From: Pontibacter deserti
GTDB lineage: Bacteria; Bacteroidota; Bacteroidia; Cytophagales; Hymenobacteraceae
Length of the DNA stretch: 64,000 nucleotides
Reading direction: 5' to 3'
NCBI RefSeq assembly: GCF_023630255.1
Contig: NZ_JALPRS010000003.1
Span: forward strand, 1 to 64,000
Shown: positions 45,801 to 56,000 of the stretch, piece after piece
Position numbering within the stretch: the stretch's first letter is position 1
How the letters are laid out: the number at the start of each line of letters is the position of its first letter
Program-made: the position numbers and the translations under genes
The notes under the pieces: generated by a model
The model's input: the letters and a program-made list of their open reading frames with translations, nothing else
What the model was told of the DNA's origin: nothing
Databases searched by the model: none

Positions 45801-46635
45801 TAGTCATCATGGGTGCAGTTACATAGTTCTGCCCCCAGGCACTGATCGGGTATAACTGCTGGAACAGGTTATCTCCGGAAGCAGGAGGATTTACAGCCAC
45901 AGCCTCCGGGCAGCCTAAACGGGTATAAGAACTACCCGAGAAAACAGCAATTTTTTTACAGGATGCCCCGTTAGAACCAACCGACAAGATTTTGGTACCC
46001 GTCAGGTCCTGTCTGGATTGTACCTGGTAGATATCTCCTTTATTAAGTGTTACAGTAAATGTCTCGCCGGCTAGTTTTCCATTTAGTGTATTAGCTGTAG
46101 GCGTTATTTCTATAGTGGTATTGTTTTCCACACCCACTACCATAAACTCCGAAAAATCGCTTGTAGGGTTCTGCTCATAGGAAATAGCATAGTACTCCCG
46201 GCCTAGCGTACCGGTTGGCAATACTAAGGTTGCCCCGGAAATATTAAGAGAATAAATATGGGCATAAACTACTACAGGCTCTACGGCGGTAACATGTATG
46301 CCTTTGGCTTCTGTAATCTCAGAGCTCCTTATAAAGGCACTGTAGGGGATATTAACGACAGTAACTTTGTTTGGTGCTACAGTATAAGGTGTGGAGAAAC
46401 CTAATCCCGGAATCTCTACCATACCTGTTGTAGCTACTGTAGATGTAATATAAACGCTCATCTGGGGCAAAACGCTTCCATTACCACGGATGCCATTGAT
46501 GTGCCCCATAAAGCCGAGCCAGAAATCCTTGCCTTTGTTGGACGTGTTTTGGGCTGATACACTAAAAGATAAAAGGCACAGCAGGCTGAAAGCTATAGCC
46601 CGCGCCAACAGGTAACAAGTTGTTTTCAAAGTCAT
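42802..46635 (-). CDS. Giant secreted protein: IgGFc-binding-like N-terminus, seven PKD domains, type B sorting tail
   Basis: I chose the ATG at 46635, which gives a good signal peptide (LLARAIAFSLLCLLSFSVSA); the frame is open 10 codons further. The 1277-residue product begins with GKDFWLGFMGHINGIRG, typical of the IgGFc-binding-like domain of Bacteroidota adhesins. Seven PKD domains follow, each with a WDFGDG-type core (first at about 485 in KWKWYFGDGE, last in VAWNWNFGDGN). An Ig-like stretch precedes the C-terminal type B domain (ISPNGDGINDVWLIDGTY ... FNRWGDKVYTSTGYNTPWDG). It should be secreted by the T9SS and attached to the cell surface. The next gene is its PorP/SprF partner. Confidence 0.92.
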   Translation of the reverse strand: MTLKTTCYLLARAIAFSLLCLLSFSVSAQNTSNKGKDFWLGFMGHINGIRGNGSVLPQMSVYITSTVATTGMVEIPGLGFSTPYTVAPNKVTVVNIPYSAFIRSSEITEAKGIHVTAVEPVVVYAHIYSLNISGATLVLPTGTLGREYYAISYEQNPTSDFSEFMVVGVENNTTIEITPTANTLNGKLAGETFTVTLNKGDIYQVQSRQDLTGTKILSVGSNGASCKKIAVFSGSSYTRLGCPEAVAVNPPASGDNLFQQLYPISAWGQNYVTAPMMTRIGGDMFRVLASQDGTIVQVDGGAPVTINKGQFYDFQSEKASHITADKPILLAQYPRTQVCDGIVGDPEMIILNPVEQTLKDITLYSSPFYQITGHYINVLMRTADTGSFRLDGNAVTFTPVPANPEYSYSQNVVTPGNHTLKADEGFNAIAYGFGHVESYGYSAGANIKNLIQNITFDKEPYCDGETVGFTGFASYDPLKWKWYFGDGETSEEQKPTHKYKAPGTYTVSLVTTRYNGNDCDSQDSTSVELIVYPNPEADFSSVGQCEVGVITFEDKSTTSVTGNEIISWLWDFGDGTTSTEQHPQHTYSEAGVYDVKLTIQTASTCTSEIVKQVKVYPLPQAAFDAPETCHTSVTSFKDKSTVAEGAIAAWEWDFGDGSPVATAQNPSHTYAAPGTYTVKLTVTTNAGCQTVTTNNVVINPKPEVKFELPDICIRDEAQFVNQTTISSGSIVKYEWSFGDGTTSTSINPKHKYRAEGTYKVKLTAYSDKGCSESFETEYIVSGAYPVAKFSATDFCQRSEVQFKDESEVAFGRIVKWEWDFGDGATSAEQHPKHNYKKTGTYTVRLTAYSGIVCLSTTTQQVTIVANPDAAFTTSNICLSETATFTNSSSVAEGSIVSYSWNFGDGATATIAEPTHKYSKPGTYTVSLTVTTENGCQNLQQKQIIVYPLPKAAFSPVIACISEQVSFRNESTVSSGSIVAWNWNFGDGNTSSLQHPTYRYAQPGTYKVKLEVTTDNGCKDVLEKQVKITAMPIALAGADQIPVCGTTSTRLQANNPAPAKGTWSILNGVGGTISDIHNPRATFSGQMGEKYKLRWLVEDSPCASVDDEVEILFSPYPLVEAGRGAIIIEGESVVLEGSGEGTLLWSSPQSLDNATIAQPTASPVVTTKYVLQATSAEGCVSTNEVTITVLRKLRIPTGISPNGDGINDVWLIDGTYDYPDVSVTVFNRWGDKVYTSTGYNTPWDGTRDGKPLPDGAYYFIIDTNKGRKAFTGSITILR

Positions 46636-46924
46636 AATAGTCTGGCAGCTTCCTGTAGCAGGCACCGCAATTAATAAATAAACTATAGACTAAGAAGCTG
46701 CTTGCTGGCGATAAAAGCCCGAACTATAAAAGCTTTTCAGAATGAAGACAAAGAATACATGCCGTACTCTCCGGGGAAATAAAATATTACTAAAGGAGCA
46801 TAATGTTTAGCAGTGCCTAACAAAAGCTAAATATAATATATGTAATTTAATATGTTATAACCTTGCACAAATATTTATACTGTCAGTACTATGCTGAAGA
46901 AGCAGGCTGTATAGCAGTTTGTAA

Positions 46925-47017
46925 CGATTGATGCCATTGCTGAGCTTGCTTTATACTTTGGCTTCTGATACAGCTGGTCAGTTAACAGGCGCCATGTTAC
47001 CTATAGATGGCGGTTGA
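46925..47017 (+). pseudogene. Relic of the 3' end of a short-chain dehydrogenase gene
   Basis: The plus-strand frame from the TAA at 46922 to the TGA at 47015-47017 encodes ...LLYTLASDTAGQLTGAMLPIDGG. The pattern LASDxAxxxTGxxxPIDGG then stop is the invariant C-terminus of classical SDR proteins (Gly-Gln variant then DGG). Nothing of the NAD-binding half is left upstream, where the frame is closed. It is therefore a fragment or a leftover from a deletion, not a gene. Confidence 0.65.
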
Positions 47018-47050
47018 TCGGCACAGTAAACACCAATTAAATCTTAAACA

Positions 47051-47085
47051 AAAGAGGCGGCACTTATCTGGTGCCGCCTCTTTTT
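47051..47085 (-). terminator. Bidirectional terminator, mainly for the PorP/OmpA operon
   Basis: Perfect 13-bp stem AAAGAGGCGGCAC ... GTGCCGCCTCTTT followed by TT on the plus strand and TTTG on the minus strand, 4 bp after the OmpA stop codon at 47089. Confidence 0.88.
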
Positions 47086-47088
47086 ATG

Positions 47089-49101
47089 TTACAGGTTACT
47101 TACCTTTCTGATTATTTTAAATTCTGTGCGTCGGTTTTCCTGGTGCATATCCTCAGGGCACGACACGCCATCTTTACATTTGTTAAGTAGCTGTGTTTCG
47201 CCGTATCCTTTAGCTACCAGCCTGTTTCTGTCTATACCTTTTAACACCAGGTAATCTACAGCAGCCTGTGCTCTAAGGTCTGACAACATCTGGTTATAGT
47301 AATTTGTCTGGCGGCTGTCGGTGTGCGAACTTAATTCGATAACGATAGATGGGTTATCTTTCAGCGTCTGTACCAGTTTATCTAGTTCTACGGCTGCTTG
47401 GGCTGTTATCTCATACTTATCCAGGTCGTAGTAGATGTTTTCCAGCACAATTGGCTTGTTAGGTGTGTCGCGGTTAAACACCATCTCCACCATTACAGAA
47501 TCAGTTGTATTTCGACAGTCCGGCGACACGGTTATAGTTTGTGTCAGGTAATTAGGTTTGGAACCACGAATGGTATACTTACCACCTGCAAACACCGGGA
47601 AGGTAAAGTTGCCATCCTTATCAGATTCTATTTCTATTGGCTTAGCATTGCTTCTTTCTTCTGTTATCTGAAGTCTTACGTTGCCTACGGTGAGCTCTTT
47701 TTTCTTACCTCTGTTCTGAGGGTCCGGAACAAACTCTATGGTTTTACCTGCAATGGTACAAGGTATACGCTCTTCCACAAACGACAAAATATCATCAAAG
47801 CCATCTTCGGCTAACCTGCCCGACGATAACATACCTGTTTTACCGGATGCATCCATTACCAGTCCAAGATCATCATGCGACGTATTGAACGGATATTTCA
47901 TGTTCTCTACTGTGGTCCAGGCTTTATGTGCACCAACAGCTTTAAACAGGTCCAGCCCGCCCATACCCATATGGCCGTCTGAAGAGAAGTATAAAACACC
48001 ATCGGCACCTATACTTGGGAAGCTTTCGCGGCCGGTAGTATTTATTTTGTTACCAGCATTTATTGGTTCGCTCCATTCTCCGTTTGGCTGGCGCTCGCTG
48101 TAGTATATATCTGTTTCGCCTAAACCTCCCGGCATATCCGATACAAAGTATAGTACGTTACCATCTGTCGTTATTGCCGGATGTCCGATAGAGAACTGGT
48201 CTGTGTTATTATACTTAAAAGCTTTTCCCTTCTTCCACTTGTTGCCTTTTTTACTGGCAGTATAAATACCAAGTCTGTTTATGTGCGTACCACCCTCTGC
48301 ACCCTTAAACCAGCTGGTCGGGTCGCTGTTCTTTTTCACTTCACGGCGAACAGCGCGTGTACGTGTAAAGTATAATGTCTGGTCCTTTTCATGGAATACG
48401 CCAGGGCCATTGTGGTAAGCGGTGTTTATAGAAGATGGAAGTGCTGTCGGGTTACTCCAGGTAGTGTCGCTTTTAGCAGGAGCATAATACATTTGTATGT
48501 ATCCGTTTCCTGTCCAGCCATAACGTTCTACCTGCTCTTTACCTTTCTTCACCAGCCTGTCGGAGGCAAAGTATAACCCATCTTTTGCTTTGAAAGGACT
48601 AAAATCAGCACCCTGCGAATTCAGGGTTTTCTCTTTCCATACTTTAAATGGCTTCGGATCCCGTATCCATTCCATGGATGTATCGCAGGAGGCGGCCATA
48701 CGTTGTGCTAGCACAGCCTGCCCAGGTACTTTATTACTATACTCTAAGAACAGCAGCTTTGCTTTCTCATAGTTCCCGTTCCGCTTCGCTGATTCTGCAT
48801 ATAGGTAATAAGCTGAGGGGTCGGCACCTGCAAACGTAATTACCTGTGCATACCAGAACTCAGCTTCCTTGCTGTTGTTAAGGATGCGGTATATATCGGC
48901 AATGCGCTGTACTACGGTTAGGCTTGGTTCTCCCTGGTCTAGTATAGCTTTATACTCATCGAGCGCCAGGCTGAATTCAAATTCGTTAAAGTGCTTATCT
49001 GCCTTTTGTAAATCCTGTGCTTTCGCAGTTTGCAAAAAAGTAAGCACCAGGCCTAACAAGATAAGCGCCAGTCGGAGGTTTCGGGTGATGTGGTGGATCA
49101 T
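47089..49101 (-). CDS. OmpA-family protein with PD40 repeats, T9SS/gliding-associated
   Basis: This 670-residue protein has a signal peptide (LALILLGLVLTFLQTAKAQ), TPR-like residues at about 30-140 (FNEFEFSLALDEYKAILDQGEPS, then KRNGNYEKAKLLFLEY), then PD40/WD40-like repeats (ADFSPFKAKDGLYFASDR, TLYFTRTR, VLYFVSDMPGG, VLYFSSDGHMG) and a C-terminal OmpA peptidoglycan-binding domain (IVIELSSHTDSRQTNYYNQMLSDLRAQAAVDYL, then RLVAKGYGE). This order is known for T9SS components that tether the export machinery to peptidoglycan. It overlaps the PorP gene by the ATGA at 49098-49101. Confidence 0.92.
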   Translation of the reverse strand: MIHHITRNLRLALILLGLVLTFLQTAKAQDLQKADKHFNEFEFSLALDEYKAILDQGEPSLTVVQRIADIYRILNNSKEAEFWYAQVITFAGADPSAYYLYAESAKRNGNYEKAKLLFLEYSNKVPGQAVLAQRMAASCDTSMEWIRDPKPFKVWKEKTLNSQGADFSPFKAKDGLYFASDRLVKKGKEQVERYGWTGNGYIQMYYAPAKSDTTWSNPTALPSSINTAYHNGPGVFHEKDQTLYFTRTRAVRREVKKNSDPTSWFKGAEGGTHINRLGIYTASKKGNKWKKGKAFKYNNTDQFSIGHPAITTDGNVLYFVSDMPGGLGETDIYYSERQPNGEWSEPINAGNKINTTGRESFPSIGADGVLYFSSDGHMGMGGLDLFKAVGAHKAWTTVENMKYPFNTSHDDLGLVMDASGKTGMLSSGRLAEDGFDDILSFVEERIPCTIAGKTIEFVPDPQNRGKKKELTVGNVRLQITEERSNAKPIEIESDKDGNFTFPVFAGGKYTIRGSKPNYLTQTITVSPDCRNTTDSVMVEMVFNRDTPNKPIVLENIYYDLDKYEITAQAAVELDKLVQTLKDNPSIVIELSSHTDSRQTNYYNQMLSDLRAQAAVDYLVLKGIDRNRLVAKGYGETQLLNKCKDGVSCPEDMHQENRRTEFKIIRKVSNL

Positions 49102-50057
49102 AAGTTACGAGGCGTAATAGTACGTCCGTTTTGTTTTTTAAAGATAGAGTAACCCAAAGATACTTCATGCGATGAAAAATCACGAAGTTTTGTAAGGCTT
49201 ACATCATAGGAGTAACCAATTCTGAATTTAGGTGTAGCGTATACCTGCGCCAGTATAGCCCATGCGTTTCGTTTTTTAATTTCGCTCATATCCACATCTG
49301 TGAACATAGGTACAGCAGTGCGGTAAGAGCCGCCTAACCAAACGCGGTTATACATCAACAGGAAAGCATTCAGGTCCAGGTTTGCCGGTCCTTTAAAATC
49401 CTGCTTTATCAGGAAGCTGGGCTTCAGACTTATCCACGGACCAAGATCAAACATGTAACCTGTAGAGAAGAAGTAGTGTCTGCGTGGTGTAGCAATTATA
49501 GTATTATCGTCTTTAAAAGGAATCAGGTTTGCTACCGATAAGCCGGCATAGTAACGCTCTGTGTTAAAGAACAAACCTATTTTGGCATCCGGCAATATCT
49601 GCGACTCCCGGCCTTCCGGTATAGCTACATCGGGGGTTTCGTCTCCAGGGTTAAGCTTTGTGCCATCCAATACGTACTGCGAAATACCGCCTGCAATACC
49701 CAGTGATAATTGTGCTGTACGGCTCAGGTTAATACGTGTAGCGATGTTGGCATAAGCTCCCGTCTGCGATTGAGCGCCGGCCCTATCGTTTATCAGGTGC
49801 ATTCCCCAACCCATTCTGGCATTGCGCGCCGGGCCATCCACACTGAGCGTTTGGGTGGTTGGTGCTCCTTCTAACCCTGTCCACTGAGAGCGATAGGTGG
49901 TATTAATGTTTATAATGTCTTTGCTCCCGGAGTAGGCAGGGTTTATAACAAGCTCATTAAAAATATACTGTGTGTACTGTGGCGCCTGCTGAGCCGAAGC
50001 CTGCTGTACAACCAATGCACAGAGCAACACAAGTAAATAGGGTAGTTTTGTTTTCAT
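49098..50057 (-). CDS. PorP/SprF-family T9SS outer-membrane protein (module 2)
   Basis: This 319-residue protein has a signal peptide (LLVLLCALVVQQASA) and reads APQYTQYIFNELVINPAYSGSKDIININTTYRSQWTGLEGAP, a PorP/SprF N-terminus. It is a beta-barrel of similar length to the other two PorP copies. Its stop codon overlaps the start of the OmpA gene (ATGA), and it lies 13 bp after the stop of the 2157-residue cargo gene. The three genes form one operon, cargo, PorP, OmpA. Confidence 0.93.
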   Translation of the reverse strand: MKTKLPYLLVLLCALVVQQASAQQAPQYTQYIFNELVINPAYSGSKDIININTTYRSQWTGLEGAPTTQTLSVDGPARNARMGWGMHLINDRAGAQSQTGAYANIATRINLSRTAQLSLGIAGGISQYVLDGTKLNPGDETPDVAIPEGRESQILPDAKIGLFFNTERYYAGLSVANLIPFKDDNTIIATPRRHYFFSTGYMFDLGPWISLKPSFLIKQDFKGPANLDLNAFLLMYNRVWLGGSYRTAVPMFTDVDMSEIKKRNAWAILAQVYATPKFRIGYSYDVSLTKLRDFSSHEVSLGYSIFKKQNGRTITPRNL

Positions 50058-50070
50058 TTGGTCTATGCTT

Positions 50071-53000
50071 TTATCTTACAATCATCACGTAACCTTTAAG
50101 CATTCTATCTGTGCCGTCGCATAGCTTCACGCGTGCAACATAATAGTAGGTACCCTCTGCCAGGTTATCGCCGGTCCAGTTATTTTTGTAGGATTTTGCT
50201 TTGTATACTTCTGTTCCCCATCTGTTCAGGATGGTGATGTCGTTGTCAGGGAATTTCTCGAGGCTCTTGATCACCCAGGTATCGTGTGTACCATCGTTGT
50301 TAGGCGAGAAAACATTTGGCACATCAATTATTGTCTCAGCCTTCGATTTATCTGACATGATGGTTGATGGCACGGTGCCGCAGGTTCCGTTATCAGCTAC
50401 CACGCTAATGGTACCATCTTTTCTGCCTGCATTTACCATGATAATATTTGTGCCTTCACCTGCTACTATTGTCCAACCTTCCGGTAACGACCAATTATAA
50501 GAAGTTGCGCCATCAACAGGAGCTACCATATACTTCAGCCCCTCGCAAGGTGAGCTCAGATCCTGTATCTCGCCCATGGCGCCCATCTCATTTACACGCA
50601 CCTGAATAGCTGCATTTTCGCTGGACCCGCAACCGTTGTTTGCCATTACTTCTACAACTCCTCCGAGCGCACCTGCTGTTACCGTTATCTGGTTTGTGCC
50701 CTGCCCTGTTACTATTTTCCAAGTTGCAGGTACTATCCAGGTATAAGAAGATGCATCAGCTACTTCGCTTATCGTATAGGTTACATTTCGTCCGGTACAC
50801 GCATTTGCAGGACCGTTTATACTTGCCGGCTTAAGTGGTTTGCTTGATACAGGCTGCACCTGTAACTGGCTGAATGTACTCTGGCTACATGCATTTACAG
50901 CTTTTACTTTTATAGTACCTGGTGCGCTGGTTACCCCAACTGTTACAGTTGTTGTACCCTGTCCTGCCACCAATGTCCAGCCTAAAGGCAGCTCCCAAGC
51001 ATATCCTGTAGCGCCAGCAACCGGATCTATACTATAAGTTGTTGTTGGTATCGAACTGCAGGCATCCATAAATCCAGCTATCGGGCCTGGGGCAGGAAGT
51101 GGAGTTGGCATTGTTACAGCTAATGTACTGTTAGCACCCTGACCGCACGTATTCGCAGCCATTACTTTTATTTCGCCGCCTGCAGTACCGGCATTTACCG
51201 TAATGCTGTTTGTACCCTGACCTGCGGCAATGCTCCAGCCTGCCGGAACTGACCAGGTATAAGATGTTGCGCCAGCTACCGGCGCTACACTATAAACCAG
51301 CCCGCTTGTTGTTCCGCATATAGCAGTTGTTCCGGTTATGGTGCCTGCTACCGGTGCGCTGTTTGTTATTGTTACTGTTTTAGTTGATGATGAGCTGCTG
51401 TTACCGCAAGAGTTGGTAGCTGTTACCGTTACTTGTCCGCTTGTTGTGCCTGCCTGTACATCTATAGTTGTAGTACCTTGCCCGCCGGTTATTGTCCAGC
51501 CCTGCGGTACTGACCAGGTATAGCTAACCGCTCCGCTTACTGCTGCTATACTATACTTTTGAGTGCTACCAGAACATCCGCTTGCGCTACCGGTAATTGT
51601 ACCCGGACTCGCAGGAATAGCTGTATTTGCTTCAACTGCTTTAGACACCGCTACAAAACCGCAATCATTAGATGCGGTAAGCTTCACGTTACCTGGTGCT
51701 GTGCCTGCTTTTACAGTTATGGTAGTTGTGCCTTGCCCTGAAACTATTGTCCAGCCAGTTGGCACCTCCCAGTTATATTTGGTAACACCAGTACCTGCAG
51801 GTACTGTAAAAGTAGTATTACTGCCGGCACAAGTAATGGCAGAGCCAGTTATACCAGTTACTCCTGATATAGCACCTGTTATAGATGTTACTGCTACTGT
51901 AGAGGCAGGTCCTGTGCCACAACCATTTGTAGCTGTTACACTTATATTGCCTGCCGTTGTTCCTGCTTTTACTACAATTGAATTACCGTTCTGAGAAACA
52001 ATTGTCCAGCCTGTTGGTACTATCCAGATATAACTGGTTGCTCCTGCCACCGCCGGCACACTGAAGGTTTGCTCTTTACCCACACATGCTGCAGTTGTTC
52101 CGGTTATAGTTCCTGGTTTAGCTGGAGCTGATTGTGTAATGACAGTTGTTATCTGCACCGGGCTTGTGTTGCCGCAGGCATTTTTTGCGATAACTGAGAT
52201 TGTAGTTCCTGTGCTGCCTGCTGATACAGTTATACTTGCAGTACCCTGACCTGATACGATTGTCCAGCCCGGAGCACTCCACTCATAAGAAGTAGCTCCC
52301 GTAACCGCAGCTATACTATACGTTAAGTTTGCCTGACCACCGCAAACAGTGGCTGGTCCTGAAATTGCTCCCGGTGTGGCCGGTGCCTCGGTAGATACTT
52401 TCACAGCAAGAACTTTTGCCGTGCTGGTGCCGCAGTCGTTGGTAGCCGTTACCGAAATGTTTCCGTTTGTAGCACCTGCTGTTACTTTTATAGTTGTCGT
52501 GCCTTGTCCTGAAACTATAGTCCAACCTGCAGGTACCGTCCAGGTATAAGCAGAAACTCCGGCAATAGCAGCTACACTATAAGTAAGGTTGGCCTGTGCT
52601 TTACAAACTTCTACAGGACCATTGATTGCTGCCGGTGGATTAGGTAGAGTTACCTGTGGCTGTACGTTTAAAGTGGTAGCCGGGCCTTCGCCGCAAGTTC
52701 CTTTGGCCTTTACTGAAATAGTACCTGTGCCTGAGCCCACTTTTACTGAGATGGAGGTGGTGTTCTGTCCTGAAACTATTGTCCAACCAGTAGGCACTGT
52801 CCAGGTATAACCAATAGCACCAGCTACCGGATCAATAGTATACGTAGCTGTTTGCGTAGCGCAACCATACGCTGTACCCCTGATAGCTGCAGACGCTGAT
52901 GGAAGCTGATCTGTAACCTGAACCTGTTTTGTACTGCTACTTGTGTTACCGCAGGCATTCTTTGCAGTTACAGTTATTGTTGTTCCGGCACTCCCTGTTG

Positions 53001-56000
53001 CAAGTGTAATTTGTGTAGTACCTTGTCCTGAAACTACGGTCCAACCCGGCGCGCTCCACTCATAAGACGTAGCACCTGTTACTGCTGCTATACTATAAGT
53101 GATACCTGTCTGGCCGGAACACACTGTAGCAGAACCAGTAATTTCCCCCGGTGAAGCTGGTGCTGCCGTTGAAACAGTAACTGCTTTGGTTTGAGCATCG
53201 CTTGTTCCGCAATCGTTGGCAGCTGTTACAGTTACATTGCCGTTGCTGTTACCTGCTTTAACCTTTATAGTTGTTGTGCCTTGACCGCTAACTATTGTCC
53301 AGCCAGTTGGAACCGTCCAGGTATAAGTTGTTACACCTGCTATGGCAGCCACACTATAAGTCAGATCTGTTTGTCCTTGGCAAGCTTCTGATGGACCGCT
53401 GATTGCAGCAGGTGTTGCTGGTTTTATTACTTGTGGCTGTACATTTAAAGTTGTTGCCGGACCATCTCCACAGTTACCCTTTGCTTTCACAGAGATCGCT
53501 CCTGCTTCTGAACTTGCTTTAACGGTTATAGTTGTTGTACCCTGACCACTCTGAATCGTCCATCCTGTCGGCACTGTCCAGGCATAGCTTTGCGCACCTG
53601 TAACCGGGTCAATGGAATAAGTCGCAGTAAGATTAGCACAACCATAAGGAGTACCTTTTATGGCAGTTGGAGCTGCTGGAACCGCGTTTGTTACTTGCAC
53701 TTGCTTTGATGTGCTGCTTGTATTGCCACAGGCATTCTTCGCTGTTACTGTTATAGTTGTACCTGTAGTTGCAGCTGATAAAGTTATACTTGTTGTTCCT
53801 TGCCCTGACAAGATGGTCCAGCCTGGAGCAGACCATTCATAAGAAGTTGCTCCCGTAACGGCGGCAATGCTATAAGTTATACCTGCCTGACCGCTACATA
53901 CAGTTGCAAGTCCTGAAATTGCTCCCGGGGTGGCAGGCGCCTCGGTAGATACTTTCACAGCCAGAGCTTTTGCGGTGCTGGTACCACAGTCGTTGGTTGC
54001 CGTTACCGAAATGTTCCCGTTTGTAGCACCTGCTGTTACTTTTATACTTGTCGTACCTTGTCCTGAAACAATTGTCCAGCCAGTTGGCACTGTCCAGGTA
54101 TAGGAGGTAACTCCCGTAATGGCAGCTACACTATAGGTTATGCCTGTCTGGCCAGCACAAACTTCAGCAGGGCCATTGATTGTGGAAGGAGAAGCAGGCG
54201 GAGTTACCTGCGGCTGCACATTCAGCGTGCGGGCAGGGCCTTCGCCGCAAGTTCCTTTGGCCTTTACTGAAATAGTACCTGTGCCTGAGCCTACTTTTAC
54301 TGTAATGGAAGTCGTGCCCTGACCGCTTTGGATGGTCCAGCCCGCTGGCACTACCCATACATAGCTTTGAGCACCGGCTACCGGATCAATAGTATAAGTG
54401 GCCGTCTGTGTAGCGCAACCATACACTGTACCCCTGATTGCTGCCGGTGCTGCAGGTAAACCCTGCGTAACCTGCACATCTTTGGAGCTATTACCGTTAG
54501 AACCGCAATCGTTTAAGGCTACTACTGTTATTTTACCGTTTCCGGTGCCAGCTGTTACTGTTATACTTGGTGTATTCTGTCCCGAAACAATTGTCCAACC
54601 AACAGGAACTGTCCAGGTATAGCCTTTTGCATTTGGTACGGCATCTATACTATAAACCAATCCTGAAGTACCCATACAAACTATATCTGTGCCTTTAATG
54701 GCACCAGGGGCAAGTGGCGGGTTCTCAACGGGTGTAACTGTCAATTTTTGTGCAGTACTCTCACCGCAATCATTAACTGCCTTTACTGTAACATCACCTG
54801 CCTGAGAAGTTGGCTTTACAGTGATAGTGGTAGTTCCCTGCCCGCTTAAGATTACCCAGCCGGCAGGTACCGACCAGGTATAGCTGCTGGCATTTGCTAC
54901 ATTGTTAATGCGGTAAGTGGCAGATGCTACTGTAGCACAAACGGCTGAAGGGCCAGTAATGGCCCCGGGTGTAACTGGTATGGTAAGTACTGGTGTAATA
55001 TTCAGCGTACTTGGTTCACCGTCGCCACACATATTGTAAGCTACTACACTTAGTTGTTTTGTAGTGGCATCGCCATCAGTAGTAACTGTTATAGATGTTC
55101 CGTTATCGCTCACCATGGTCCATCCGGCTGGCAATGTCCAGCGGTATCCGGAAGCTCCTGCCACTGGTGCAATGCTATATGTTGTTGCTTTACCAGAACA
55201 CAATTCCAATGTACCGGAGATAGGCCCTGCCTTTGGCGGAACGTCCTTTACCACTTCTACAGTTAGTCTGCTTGGGGGGCTGGCGCCGCAAATGTTATTA
55301 ACTGTTACAGATATGGTACCTGAAGAATTTCCAATCTTTACTGTTATCTCTGAAGAATTTCTGTTTCCGGCTGTTATCACCCAATCAGATGGCACTGTCC
55401 AGGTATAAGTGGCACCGGCAATCTGCTTTATGTTATAGGTGTTGGTACTGCCCGCACAAACAGCTACCGGCCCCTGAATTTCGCCGGCATCAGAAAGCAC
55501 AACGCATAGGTCTGCATCAGATTTATTATTAGTCAGGTTTTCGTCTACAGTGGAGCCGGCTACAGTTGCAGTATTTACAATATAACCTGCCATAGTAGCG
55601 CGTGCATTTATAGTTAAAGTTTGCACTTCGCCTACTTTCAGCTCATCCAATATCCAAAGGCCAAAAGACGGATCGTATGTTGAGCCGGCTTTGCTTGTTG
55701 TGGAAGATACATAGCTCAAACCAGCCGGCAATACATCACGAATCATAACAGATTCATCATCTACCGGGCCCAGGTTCTTTACTTCTATCTTAAAAGTTAC
55801 AATATCACCTACAGCATACTTCTGAGCTGGCGAGCTGACAACTTTAGCTTTTGTAATGCTAAGATCTGTTGGGAGCGACAGGATGTTATTGCTCAAGTAT
55901 ACAGCATCGTTTATACTCATTACCCTACCAAGTACGGCTGCATCATCACGTACCGTGATGATGTTCTTCGCTACCAGGTTACCTTTCAGGTATGCACCAT

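Larger units (their letters stand above)
46636..47088. other. Intergenic region with an SDR gene relic and a bidirectional terminator
   Basis: About 450 bp with no intact gene. It holds the relic of a short-chain dehydrogenase (46925-47017) and the terminator at 47051-47085. The part nearer 46635 is A/T-rich and holds the promoter of the giant adhesin gene. Confidence 0.65.

Noticed and set aside
47398..47814. 138-codon plus-strand frame over the OmpA gene
   Set aside because: It is antisense to a gene with clear OmpA and PD40 domains.
52089..54420. Regular repeats that could suggest a CRISPR array
   Set aside because: The 777-bp period, open reading frame and PKD-like residues show that these are protein repeats, not spacers and direct repeats.
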